From positions 209,903 to 273,902 of the forward strand of contig JAISYI010000022.1 in NCBI GenBank assembly GCA_031269995.1: DNA of 64,000 nt. Reading direction: 5' to 3'. This stretch comes from Holosporaceae bacterium (GTDB lineage Bacteria; Pseudomonadota; Alphaproteobacteria; UBA3830). Below are positions 6,524 through 15,678 of this stretch, one piece after another. The notes below the pieces were generated by a model that saw nothing but the letters and a program-made list of their open reading frames with translations, was not told the DNA's origin and searched no databases. A program made the position numbers and the translations under genes. Position 1 is the stretch's first letter. Each line of letters starts with the position of its first letter.

Positions 6524-8638
6524 CTATTTCGCCGGCGGCGGTAAACTTGCCACCAGTCTTATGGACGCAGTCAGCTCTTCCAATTGGAAATGCGGTCGCA
6601 AAAAAATCGTCGCTTTATAGGATCCAGGCTTACCAGGAACATCAAAAACGTCAATGCGCGCTTCCCTCAGCGGAAACTTGGCTTTGAGATCTTGGCTAGA
6701 GGAATCATTCAGTAGCACATAGTTGGCGATCCAATTATTTAAATAGCGTGAAACGTTATCCTTCGCCAGGAAAGCGCCAATTTTATCCCTCATCATTGCC
6801 TTTACATAATGGGCGAATCTGGAAGCGGCCAGCAGATACGGTAGTCTTGCGCTCAGAGAAGCGTTAGCATTGGCATCGTCAGTATTGTAAATTTTCGGTT
6901 TTTGCGCCGTTTGGCCGCCAAAAAAGACAGCGAAGTCAGTCCCTTTACTATGACAAATGGCGAGGAATCCCATATCCGACAACTCTTTTTCACGACGATC
7001 CGTGATGGCGATTTCTGTCGGACATTTTAGAGCAATGTCACCATCCGTGGTCTTAAAAGTGTAAGCAGGGAGACCCTCTACGAGTCCGCCGCCTTCCACG
7101 CCGCGGATAGCGGCAGGCCATTTGTACAACGAAACAGCATAGCCAATTTTTTGACCAAGAATAAAGGCGGCGTTTCCCCAGCAAAATTGCGAATTATCAT
7201 TTCCTTCTATTGATTCAACAAAGTTCATGCCATCGACAGGTAGGGTATCTGGCCCATAGGGCAAACGCATCAGTACGCGTGGTAGGACAAGCACCGCGTA
7301 GCGAGAGTCCTCACTGTCGCGGAAGGATTTCCATTTGATCATCTCGGTGCTTTCGAAAATTTTAGAAATATCCCTGGGACCTGCGAGGTGCGAAAAGCTC
7401 TCCATGTCGAATAGCCTCGGGTGCGCAGCTGCGATGAATGGAGCGTGAGCCGCGGCAGCAACGTTGGAAATCTTCTCCAGCAACAACATATCCTGAGGAT
7501 GTCGAGTGAACTCATAGCCTCCTATCAAACATGAATATGGATGGCCTCCAAAGGTACCGTACTCTTCTTCGTACACTTTCTTGAAAAATTGGCTCTGATC
7601 AAACTCGATGGAGTTTTCCAGATCGTCAAGCAAATCTTTTTTAGTGGCATTCATTACCCTTATTTTTAGATGCGTGCTCGTTTCGGTGTTCATTATTAGA
7701 TAATGTAAGGCTCTCCACGTGCCTTCAAGCTCCTGGAAAGCGAGATTATGTAGGATTTCATTGACCTGCAGGCTTAGTTTCGTGTCCACATCGTTAATTG
7801 CTTTTTCCACAAATGTGACAAGATTTTTTACCACCGTCACCTTTGCAATTTCAATCAAGGCGAGAAACTCCATAAGCATATCGCAGGCGTAGAGCTCAGC
7901 CGACGGCTCACGAGCCAACTTCCCGCCAACAAACATCTCCCTAAGAATTTCACGAGGTCCAGCTCTGACTGTTGCTCCTTCTGTGCCAGAAGCTGCGCCG
8001 CTAGCAGGAGCATCTCCAGGTTTTGGCGTAACTCCATCAGCTGCCGGAGCTGTGCCTGGCTGAACTGGCGTCGATGTCGTCGCATCTGTGGTTGTAGCCG
8101 AAGTAGCAAAATCCGCTGTAACAGTCTGCTTATTAGCCTTAAGAACAGCGTCGATCTGCGCTTTTAGCGTCGCTTTGAGATTCGCATCCTCTATAAAATC
8201 CTTTATGCACTGCTGAAGCGGATCATTTCCCTCCATTTTCACAAGGAAATCGTTCAACTTCACTCTGGATGAATAAATTTTGTTCAGCTTTGGTACTTGT
8301 TTAGCGATACTTATAGGGGAAAAGTCATCCATGTGCTTGAAAAATAGCTCTGCATTTAGATCGTCAGAACCATCGTTTAGCATGTCTTTTACTTGTATCG
8401 CCAGTCGCGGATTAATTGACACCATAAAATCTGGAAGATTATCCCTATCAATTTCCACAAATTTTCGGAATTTGATCGGTGGGAGCGCATCCTCTGGCAT
8501 GCCGGAAAGATCTGCAAGAACACCGATGACAAACGGCAATTCTTTCATCACGATGGCGTTGCCTATTTCCACATCGTAGGTGATCTGCACCCGCGGTGGG
8601 CGAACCCTACCAAGTACATGTTGTGTGCTTTCAGGCAT
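6524..8638 (-). CDS. tssB-tssC: Fused type VI secretion sheath protein TssB-TssC
   Basis: One 704-residue frame contains two normally separate proteins. Residues 1 to about 168 are TssB (RVRPPRVQITYDVEIG, RKFVEIDRDN, LNAELFFKHMDDFSP). Residues about 170-228 are a Thr/Ala/Pro/Gly linker. Residues about 229-704 are full-length TssC (WRALHYLIMNTETSTHLKIR, FGGHPYSCLIGGYEF, AAIRGVEGGGLVEGLPA, CPTEIAITDRREKELSDMGF, FLRPHFQLEELTASIRLVA). Both halves look intact. TssB and TssC heterodimers build the contractile sheath that drives the Hcp tube. In the fusion the TssC N-terminal helix, the ClpV recognition site in studied systems, lies just after the linker. hcp follows on the same strand; no other T6SS gene is in the window. 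The next gene upstream is priA. Confidence 0.95.
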   Translation of the reverse strand: MPESTQHVLGRVRPPRVQITYDVEIGNAIVMKELPFVIGVLADLSGMPEDALPPIKFRKFVEIDRDNLPDFMVSINPRLAIQVKDMLNDGSDDLNAELFFKHMDDFSPISIAKQVPKLNKIYSSRVKLNDFLVKMEGNDPLQQCIKDFIEDANLKATLKAQIDAVLKANKQTVTADFATSATTTDATTSTPVQPGTAPAADGVTPKPGDAPASGAASGTEGATVRAGPREILREMFVGGKLAREPSAELYACDMLMEFLALIEIAKVTVVKNLVTFVEKAINDVDTKLSLQVNEILHNLAFQELEGTWRALHYLIMNTETSTHLKIRVMNATKKDLLDDLENSIEFDQSQFFKKVYEEEYGTFGGHPYSCLIGGYEFTRHPQDMLLLEKISNVAAAAHAPFIAAAHPRLFDMESFSHLAGPRDISKIFESTEMIKWKSFRDSEDSRYAVLVLPRVLMRLPYGPDTLPVDGMNFVESIEGNDNSQFCWGNAAFILGQKIGYAVSLYKWPAAIRGVEGGGLVEGLPAYTFKTTDGDIALKCPTEIAITDRREKELSDMGFLAICHSKGTDFAVFFGGQTAQKPKIYNTDDANANASLSARLPYLLAASRFAHYVKAMMRDKIGAFLAKDNVSRYLNNWIANYVLLNDSSSQDLKAKFPLREARIDVFDVPGKPGSYKATIFLRPHFQLEELTASIRLVASLPPPAK

Positions 8639-8730
8639 CTTTGACCTTCATCAGGATAAAAATTAACTGCTTATTGCTATATTTTTGCATCCGTTGAGTC
8701 TAAGATAAATTAATTTATGAAGAGTTAATT

Positions 8731-10692
8731 TTACAAAAAACTAATCGGATCTATATCTATTTGTATTTCAATATTTTTGGGTATTTTTTGCGACGAAATC
8801 CAAGACCTTATTATGCAGTTTAGCGATTTTTTTTTCGTACTCTTCAATAAAAACCTCCATCTTGTCCTACCTCTCAGCAAAAAAAGAGGAGCCGGCGCAG
8901 GGCCAAGTATGCAGATCTGTTCTGGACGATTTCTGTCAAGATTCCTCACAACTCGCTCCGTTAAATCTCTGTTAGTTCCAGAAACTATGATAGATGCCAA
9001 CCTGGAAAAAGGTGGCCATCCATTGTTTCTCCTTGATTCTATCTCCAATTTTATAAAATCGTCTGAATTTACCGATTGCAGAGCTGCATATAAGGGATGT
9101 TCGGGACGAAATGTTTGAATGAGAATTTTACCAATTTTTTTCTCCCGTCCAGCCCGGCCTGCTACCTGATTTATGAGCTGATATGTTCTTTCGGATGATC
9201 GTAGATCCGCGCCGCTTAGTCCCAGGTCGCCATCCACCACTCCGACGAGTGTTATATTGGGGAAATGGTGCCCTTTAGCTAAAATTTGCGTCCCTATCAC
9301 TATATCCACCTCATTGTTGGCAATTTTTTCAAACAATGTCACAATGTTTTTATTTGATGAAATCGTGTCCGAGGAGGCAATCTCCACGTGAGCAGAGGGA
9401 ATTTTTCGCCGTAATTCTTCGAAAATTCTTTCAACTCCGGGACCGAATGGAATAAGTGATTTTTCGCAGCCACAGGCAAAGCATTGCTGTAAAACGTCGA
9501 TTCTATGATTACAATGGTGGCACATAAGTTTGTCGATCTTCCTATGGTATGTCAGCCACGCGGCACAATTCGGGCACGCAACTTTTTCTCCGCAAGATTT
9601 ACACAGGAACACCGGAGAATACCCTCGCCTATTGAGGTAAATTAAGCATTGCTCCCCCCTTGATACCGTAGACTTGATTTCTTCCAATAGGATTGGAGAA
9701 ATGAATCCGTCAAACCTGTTTTGCCTCATATCTATTAGGCTAATTGATGGCATCTTTGATGCGCTGAATCTATCTTTTATGAAGGCGTATCCATATTTGC
9801 CATCTTGCGCATTCATATGGCTTTCCAGGGAAGGCGTAGCCGAAGACAAGATCACAGGAAAGTGCTGTAGGTGTCCACGAACAATGGCCATATCTCTAGC
9901 ACTATAAAACCCTCCATTTTCCTGCTTATAGGAGGAATCATGCTCTTCATCCACAACAATTATCCCAAGGTTTGTGAAGGGAATAAATAGCGCAGACCGT
10001 GCGCCAACAATCAGGCACGGCTTTCCAGAGATCGCTTGTCGCCAGGTGATCCGCTTGTTTTTAGGCGTTACATTGGAATTCCAAACAAGAGGACGATATC
10101 CGAAATATTTCTCTATGCGTCTGATTATCTGCTGCGTTAAAGCAATTTCAGGAAATAGGATTAATACCTGTTTTTGCTGCTTCCTCAGAATTTCTTCGAT
10201 AACAGACAGGTATACCTCTGTCTTTCCAGATCCTGTCACGCCGTGTAGGAGGAAGGTTTTATTTCCATTTTCTATGATTTTTTGACGAACTTCCTCCTGA
10301 AAAGGACTGAGCTCGATTGCCTGAAGAGGAGACATTTTAACAGGATCTGCCGCTTCCATATCGACAGATTTACTCTTGGAATAACCTGGAGAAGACACAA
10401 GGAGAGTCTTTTCAGATAGCATCATTTTTACGACGTTACCCATAGGAATCATCGTGTAGTCCGCAACCCACCTTATGAAATCGCAATTCCTAGAACCAAC
10501 ATTGAAATGCAGAGGATAGAGTATCTCCTTTAGCTCTCTGTCAGAGGCTAAGTCTACTTCCATGATCACTCCAACAACGTTGCGGCGGCCAAACGGCACC
10601 ATCACCACATCTCCTGTATAAAAATCCATACTGGAACAGTAGGAATAGCACCGATCAAAGGGTCCCACCGGAAGAACGGAAAACACTCTCAT
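8731..10692 (-). CDS. priA: Primosomal replication restart helicase PriA
   Basis: A 653-residue superfamily 2 DNA helicase that restarts stalled forks by loading the replisome. It shows an N-terminal DNA-binding domain (DVVMVPFGRRNVVGVI), Walker A GVTGSGKTEVYL, DEEH box VVDEEHDSSYKQENG, the Cys-rich zinc module (CKSCGEKVACPNC, CHHCN, CFACGCEKS) inserted before the C-terminal helicase lobe, and GTQILAKGHHFPNITLVGV. It is slightly shorter than the E. coli protein (about 730), as in many Alphaproteobacteria. It stands alone between the T6SS pair and trxB. Confidence 0.96.
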   Translation of the reverse strand: MRVFSVLPVGPFDRCYSYCSSMDFYTGDVVMVPFGRRNVVGVIMEVDLASDRELKEILYPLHFNVGSRNCDFIRWVADYTMIPMGNVVKMMLSEKTLLVSSPGYSKSKSVDMEAADPVKMSPLQAIELSPFQEEVRQKIIENGNKTFLLHGVTGSGKTEVYLSVIEEILRKQQKQVLILFPEIALTQQIIRRIEKYFGYRPLVWNSNVTPKNKRITWRQAISGKPCLIVGARSALFIPFTNLGIIVVDEEHDSSYKQENGGFYSARDMAIVRGHLQHFPVILSSATPSLESHMNAQDGKYGYAFIKDRFSASKMPSISLIDMRQNRFDGFISPILLEEIKSTVSRGEQCLIYLNRRGYSPVFLCKSCGEKVACPNCAAWLTYHRKIDKLMCHHCNHRIDVLQQCFACGCEKSLIPFGPGVERIFEELRRKIPSAHVEIASSDTISSNKNIVTLFEKIANNEVDIVIGTQILAKGHHFPNITLVGVVDGDLGLSGADLRSSERTYQLINQVAGRAGREKKIGKILIQTFRPEHPLYAALQSVNSDDFIKLEIESRRNNGWPPFSRLASIIVSGTNRDLTERVVRNLDRNRPEQICILGPAPAPLFLLRGRTRWRFLLKSTKKKSLNCIIRSWISSQKIPKNIEIQIDIDPISFL

Positions 10693-10827
10693 TTAATCCA
10701 CCGCACAATAACCTAATTACTGTGATAGCATTGTATTTATACTTGAGGAAATTTGCCTTGTTTTTTGTAGCCACTAATTGCTTCTCTTAATTCACGATGC
10801 CCACTCCGAGCGTCCAGTAGCTAAAGC

Positions 10828-11757
10828 CTAAAAATTGGATAAAAACCCATCCGCGTCGATGGCAGCAATGCACCCCTGTCCAGCCGAAACAATCGCCTGA
10901 CGATAGTCAGAGTTGCGCACGTCTCCAGCAGCAAAGACTCCCGGAACTGATGTACGTGAACTAACTCCATCCACAATAACGTACCCGCCTGCATTAATTA
11001 ACAGCTGTCCATCAAAAATAGTTGTGGCAGGTTGATGGCCAATGGCGATGAAAACTCCGTCCACAGCTCTTCGCACCTCTTCACCATCCCTTTCCAGTAG
11101 AAGTTCTGTGACTTTCGAACCATTTCCTAGTATGTCGACAACCTTCGTATTCCACAACAACTCAATCTTCGGATTTGCCGACAGACGTATTTGCATTATC
11201 TTCTCAGCTCGAAGCTCATTTCTGCGATGAATCAGCATAACGCTTTCCGCAAATTTTGTCAGATAAAGCGCCTCCTCAACTGCGGTATTCCCGCCGCCAA
11301 TGACAGCGACTTTTTTATCGCGGAAGAAAAAACCGTCGCAGGTGGCACAGGCAGACACGCCGGCTCCTCGATATCTAACCTCACCTGGAATTCCTAGCCA
11401 CTTAGCTGTAGCTCCAGTGGCGATGATGATTGCCTTACTTTCATAACGAATTCCAGATTCTCCATAGCACACAAACGGCCTAGAGGAGAAGTCCACAGAA
11501 CGTATAACGTCGTTCACCATCGTAACGCCCATTTTTTCCGCCTGCTTACTCATTTGATCCATCAGGATGGGACCAGATATCGGATCTACAAATCCAGGAT
11601 AGTTTTCTATAAAAGAAGTAATAATAAGTTGTCCCCCAGGCTGGGGGCCTAAAATCACCAAAGTGGATCTCCCGGCCCGCGCTGCATAGATGGATGCAGA
11701 ATAGCCCGCTGGACCGCTACCGATTATCAAAATGTCTACTATCCCTGGGTCGGCCAT
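10828..11757 (-). CDS. trxB: Thioredoxin reductase
   Basis: FAD- and NADPH-dependent reductase of thioredoxin, 309 residues, full length. The FAD-binding GSGPAG is at residues 13-18, the redox pair C137/C140 is in SACATCDGFF, the NADPH-binding VAVIGGGNTAVEEA follows, and the C-terminal FAD segment is GVFAAGDVRNSDYRQAI. The start overlaps the end of the upstream methyltransferase gene by 19 bases, suggesting cotranscription and translational coupling. Confidence 0.96.
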   Translation of the reverse strand: MADPGIVDILIIGSGPAGYSASIYAARAGRSTLVILGPQPGGQLIITSFIENYPGFVDPISGPILMDQMSKQAEKMGVTMVNDVIRSVDFSSRPFVCYGESGIRYESKAIIIATGATAKWLGIPGEVRYRGAGVSACATCDGFFFRDKKVAVIGGGNTAVEEALYLTKFAESVMLIHRRNELRAEKIMQIRLSANPKIELLWNTKVVDILGNGSKVTELLLERDGEEVRRAVDGVFIAIGHQPATTIFDGQLLINAGGYVIVDGVSSRTSVPGVFAAGDVRNSDYRQAIVSAGQGCIAAIDADGFLSNF

Positions 11758-12467
11758 TCGTATCCCCCTAGAATTTTCTCCATGGAAATAGTGTAACTAC
11801 CATCCATGTTGTGCACAACAATGCCCTGAAATATTTTTGTCTCTGATTTGCAGGATTTTTTCGCTATTACTACAATGCGATTGGCCGCAAGACCAATTTT
11901 TGGAAAAATTGGGACGATTTTAATATCTCCCATTATAAATGGGCTGTTTTTCAAAGCGTATAGGATATCATTTAGACGTGATGCCCTATGAATAATCGTA
12001 AAAATGCCGTTGTTTTTTACCTTTTTAAGACATAGTGCTATCCAATCTGTCAAAGGAACAGTTTCGAAATTAGCCATTTTTTTGAATTCTGAAACTCTGG
12101 ACGATTTTTTTTCGAAAAAAGGTGGATTAGTCACGACCTGACTAAATTCTCCACATACTGCCGACAGACATTCTTCTATTGAAGCGTTTATCACGTTAAT
12201 TTCTAAAGAATTTATCCTAGCGTTTTGGCAACATGCTGTACACATTTCCGAATCGATATCCAAGGCCGTTACCTGCACAGTCGGCTCCCGCCATTTTAGT
12301 ATCAGAGACACAGTTCCGACTCCACATCCAACGTCAAGAATTGTCTGCCATGGTTCCTGATGTACTAAACTGGCCAAGATAATCGGATCGATGGCTACCC
12401 TGTATCCCTTCGTTGGTTGTCGGATTATTATGTTGCCATTAAGGATGCTGTCCTGAGTATATTCCAT
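11739..12467 (-). CDS. TrmN6-like N6-adenine methyltransferase (tRNA1(Val) A37 family)
   Basis: A 242-residue class I SAM methyltransferase. The SAM site is TILDVGCGVGTVSLIL, the acidic loop VTALDID, and the catalytic motif VVTNPPFF, the NPPF/Y signature of N6-adenine or N5-glutamine methyltransferases. The N-terminal QPTKGYRVAIDPIILA is characteristic of the YfiC/TrmN6 group, which modifies A37 of tRNA-Val in E. coli. The exact substrate here is inferred. It overlaps trxB downstream and lies 22 bases after waaA. Confidence 0.85.
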   Translation of the reverse strand: MEYTQDSILNGNIIIRQPTKGYRVAIDPIILASLVHQEPWQTILDVGCGVGTVSLILKWREPTVQVTALDIDSEMCTACCQNARINSLEINVINASIEECLSAVCGEFSQVVTNPPFFEKKSSRVSEFKKMANFETVPLTDWIALCLKKVKNNGIFTIIHRASRLNDILYALKNSPFIMGDIKIVPIFPKIGLAANRIVVIAKKSCKSETKIFQGIVVHNMDGSYTISMEKILGGYEWPTQG

Positions 12468-12489
12468 AATTTCAAAAAATATCTTTTAT

Positions 12490-13767
12490 TCAAATGTTTT
12501 CGATCCACAATTTTTCCGTTGCCTCATCTATTTGTGCGAGGGCGCGATTTTTTGAGATCGTTGCCGCTCGTTCCGCTAGCGCTATCAGTCGGTCTGGATT
12601 TTTCCAGAATTCCTCGCACACATAACAGATATCAGTGGCGGTTCTCACTTCAAATGCAATCTGTAAATTCTTTAAGAGCTCTGCCGATTCCCTCGCATTA
12701 TCTATGAACGGACCATGTAGCACTGGCTTCCCAAAAAGCGCTGGTTCGCAGATATTGTGACCGCCGACGGGAACCAATGATCCACCCACGAAACATATAT
12801 CGGCAAGCTGAAAAAATGTTCCCACCTCCCCGAAGGTATCCACGCAGAAGATATCACAATCGTTGGAAAAGGTTTCATGAGATCTCAGAGAAAGCTTTGC
12901 TCCGTATTTTTGTGCGGTTTCGTAGATTTGATCCACTCGAGAGACATGCCTAGGGATAATTATCGTTATAAGGTTGAATTCTTTTCTCAAACCGCAATGA
13001 GCCTCTAGGAGGATCTTCTCCTCCCCTTCATGAGTACTGGCAGCGACCAGTACTCTTCTCCCGACGCACATTCTTCTGCAGATTTCCAAAAGATTGTCGT
13101 CGCAGAGAAGGGGATCGTTAGCATATTTCAGATTATCCATGCGAACCACATTCTCAGATGAAAAACGCGCGTAGCGTTCGCGGTCCATTTCTGACTGTGC
13201 AAGAATCATGGTGAATTTTTTGAGAGTGTGCGCCAAAAAACCACGAATTTTTAACCATCTACAAAATGATCTTTGAGATAGTCTTGCATTCAGGAGAAAT
13301 ATGGGGATTTTTCTTTTATAAAGCTCGCCAATGATATTCGGCCATATCTCTGACTCTAAAAAGAAAGCCCCACAGGGTCGCCAGTGATATAGAAACTTTC
13401 TGATCCAGACAGGATGATCTGCTACGCAAAACTGATGAAAACACCCCTCAATTCGAGCAATTTTTGGCCGCAGCAGATTAGCAGAAGCGACTGTAGTAGT
13501 CGTTAGCAATATCTGCATCTGCGAAGCTGTGAACCTCCGCCTTAAATGCCTAGCAAAAGTCAGAGCAGCGGTAGATTCCCCTATGCTGACGGCATGAATC
13601 CAAATCAGAGGTCCTTCAGGGCTTACCTGGGTCGCTTGGCCAAAGTGATTGCAGACGCTGTCCCAATTGTCTTTTCCTTGCAGACATCTTGCATAGAAAT
13701 ATAGTCTTAAGAGCGGAGAAAATAGACGAAACAAGAATTGGTACAATCTATGCATTCTTGCCGCCAT
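12490..13767 (-). CDS. waaA: 3-deoxy-D-manno-octulosonic acid transferase
   Basis: A 425-residue GT30 enzyme that adds Kdo to lipid A precursor at the inner membrane. It has an N-terminal hydrophobic anchor (LYQFLFRLFSPLLRLYFYA), the WIHAVSIGESTAA motif including the catalytic Glu, FLESEIWPN, and the C-terminal donor-binding VGGSLVPVGGHNICEPALFG. It overlaps the acyltransferase-like gene upstream by 20 bases. With its neighbours it forms an envelope operon, so this organism still makes Kdo-containing LPS. Confidence 0.95.
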   Translation of the reverse strand: MAARMHRLYQFLFRLFSPLLRLYFYARCLQGKDNWDSVCNHFGQATQVSPEGPLIWIHAVSIGESTAALTFARHLRRRFTASQMQILLTTTTVASANLLRPKIARIEGCFHQFCVADHPVWIRKFLYHWRPCGAFFLESEIWPNIIGELYKRKIPIFLLNARLSQRSFCRWLKIRGFLAHTLKKFTMILAQSEMDRERYARFSSENVVRMDNLKYANDPLLCDDNLLEICRRMCVGRRVLVAASTHEGEEKILLEAHCGLRKEFNLITIIIPRHVSRVDQIYETAQKYGAKLSLRSHETFSNDCDIFCVDTFGEVGTFFQLADICFVGGSLVPVGGHNICEPALFGKPVLHGPFIDNARESAELLKNLQIAFEVRTATDICYVCEEFWKNPDRLIALAERAATISKNRALAQIDEATEKLWIENI

Positions 13768-14482
13768 TGTGATACATTAGAATCTCGTGAGCCTTTTGAG
13801 AGGCAGCATTGATTCTCGCCTCCACGCATTCTACAGCCTCCCTTTCGGACATTTGCCGGAGCTCTTCGGACGTTATCGGTGTTCCCCAAACCATCACGCC
13901 TCTATTAAATGGCCAAACCCAGATAAATCTATCCCAGGAATTAAATCGGAAGTACCTTTTTACGCAGAAACTATAGGTCAAAATGTCCACGTTACTTAGT
14001 TTAGCGACTGTTACGACGCCAGGTGCGAGTTTATGGCGAGGGCCCTTAGGCCCATCCGGAATTATGGCCACATATTCGCCATTTTTTACTAGCTGAATTA
14101 ATTTCCTTGCCGCTGCGATACCATTTTTGCCAGTGGATCCAAATACAGCCGGCATAGAGAAATGCTCCACGATTCTAGCCATCAGTCTTCCATCCAAATG
14201 ACTGGATGCCAACACGTGTAGCCGCTTTTTCCACTTCCACACGCAGGGGGCAATCATTAGCCGATCATGCCACATGCATACAACAAATGTCTTTCCGCTT
14301 CGATGGTATTTTTCTGGAATATCTTCCCCAATAACCTTCCACCGAGTTGTTAGATAGGACAACCTCATGAGAAAAGATATTATCTTTGCGACCACTGGTT
14401 CAAAAAACTTCTGATACCGAATTTTTTTTAAAAAATCTCTGTCGCCTATCTTTTTAAGATTTTTTATTAGAGAACCAGCCAA
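13748..14482 (-). CDS. DUF374 family (lysophospholipid acyltransferase-like) protein
   Basis: About 244 residues in the DUF374 family, often found with waaA in Alphaproteobacteria and thought to act on LPS or phospholipid. Visible motifs are VVCMWHDRLMIAP (resembling the HxxxxD acyltransferase motif as WHDRLM), GSTGKNGIAAARKLI and AIIPDGPKGPRHKLAPG. It has no obvious signal peptide but a hydrophobic N-terminal stretch. The start is a TTG at 14482 overlapping the FkbM gene; a later ATG is possible. It overlaps waaA by 20 bases. Confidence 0.85.
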   Translation of the reverse strand: MAGSLIKNLKKIGDRDFLKKIRYQKFFEPVVAKIISFLMRLSYLTTRWKVIGEDIPEKYHRSGKTFVVCMWHDRLMIAPCVWKWKKRLHVLASSHLDGRLMARIVEHFSMPAVFGSTGKNGIAAARKLIQLVKNGEYVAIIPDGPKGPRHKLAPGVVTVAKLSNVDILTYSFCVKRYFRFNSWDRFIWVWPFNRGVMVWGTPITSEELRQMSEREAVECVEARINAASQKAHEILMYHNGGKNA

Positions 14483-15623
14483 TAATTACCTCAAAAATAC
14501 GCCGCGCAATACTCTTCTCTGGCTGCGGCAGTGACGGGGGATTGACTCCGTTAGGCATACAAACACATATTCCGACAATTGTATCTCCCAGCGAGATTTT
14601 TTTTAATGCGAAGGTTGGTTCGTAAGCAATTTTGTACATTTCATATCCCATCTTCGTAATCAATTCCCTCAGCGCGGAACAGGTCGTTCCGTTGTTCTCC
14701 AGAGCACTATTATTCACTCCTAGCACAATAATGGGCAGGAACCTCTCGATGATTTTCTCAGCTCCCTTTAGTGCCCTCATCTCGCTACCTTCGATATTGA
14801 GTAAAAGAACATCAATGTGCGTTATTTTCTTTCTTTCCGCAAAATCATCAAGCGTTATCGAGTCCACCGTCTCTATTCCGATGTTTTCTACGCCCTTAGA
14901 ACTGATCCCCACTCCCAGCGTATTGAGGGAGCTCCTCTCCTCGCTAGCTACCAGTAAATTTGCCTTTCCGTTCTGATCCGAAACTGCTAAACGATGTGTA
15001 GAAATTACATTCCCAAGTCCATTTAGATTTACATTGTCTACCAGTCTCCTGAAATCACGTACGCTTGGCTCAATGGCGAAAACATGACCATTTTTTCCGA
15101 CGATTCTACTGGCCAATAGCGCCAGATCGCCGATATGTGCACCAGCATCGATGAAAACACTGCCAGATGAAAGCAAAGATTGAAGCACGACAACTAAATT
15201 AGGATTGTAGACTTCTCTTACAAACAACGCTCTACAAATTTCATTTCCAGGGTAGATCCAGAGACGCAACCCTCCATATCTCCACAGCATGACAATTGGC
15301 TTCTTAAGGAAAAGATACTGCCACCATCTTAGCCATCCCTCAAAGGAACGAGCAGAATCTGCAGAATTCGGACTCCAGTCGCTCTCTGGAACTATTTTCT
15401 CACGCAACGCATCTTCTTCGCAGTGTCCTGTGTTGCCAGATAGTCTGGTCGCACTTACAGGAAGAGCATTATCAGCCTCCCCAGCGATAAGCAAACTTTG
15501 GCCCTGCATTAACAAAGAAATCACTCCAATCCTATATATGGAAAGAAACCATTTCAGCAATAAACTACTCCAAGTATGAAAAACTACAGAGTTAAGCGTA
15601 ATTAGTTCATAAAAAAACCACAA
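14454..15623 (-). CDS. FkbM family SAM-dependent methyltransferase with hydrophobic N-terminus
   Basis: The C-terminal two thirds are an FkbM methyltransferase: SVFIDAGAHIGDLALLASRI (SAM-binding), HVFAIEPSVRDFRRL, and DVLLLNIEGSEMRALKGAE. FkbM enzymes methylate hydroxyls of sugars or small molecules, and the place in an LPS cluster suggests a polysaccharide substrate. The first 40 residues are hydrophobic (LLLKWFLSIYRIGVISLL) and could anchor or export the protein. The start codon is uncertain: TTG at 15623 gives 389 residues, an ATG at 15509 would drop the hydrophobic part. The 3' end overlaps the next gene by 29 bases. Confidence 0.82.
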   Translation of the reverse strand: MWFFYELITLNSVVFHTWSSLLLKWFLSIYRIGVISLLMQGQSLLIAGEADNALPVSATRLSGNTGHCEEDALREKIVPESDWSPNSADSARSFEGWLRWWQYLFLKKPIVMLWRYGGLRLWIYPGNEICRALFVREVYNPNLVVVLQSLLSSGSVFIDAGAHIGDLALLASRIVGKNGHVFAIEPSVRDFRRLVDNVNLNGLGNVISTHRLAVSDQNGKANLLVASEERSSLNTLGVGISSKGVENIGIETVDSITLDDFAERKKITHIDVLLLNIEGSEMRALKGAEKIIERFLPIIVLGVNNSALENNGTTCSALRELITKMGYEMYKIAYEPTFALKKISLGDTIVGICVCMPNGVNPPSLPQPEKSIARRIFEVIIGWFSNKKS

Positions 15624-15678
15624 TAGTTATTTCTCAAGAAATAGACAATTATAGAGCGGCAAAGGTGCAGATTTCGTA

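Noticed and set aside
10755..10835. Short minus-strand frame after trxB reading GHRELREAISGYKKQGKFP
   Set aside because: It resembles a gene end but is under 30 codons with no start or upstream partner; it may be a relic, but I cannot support it.
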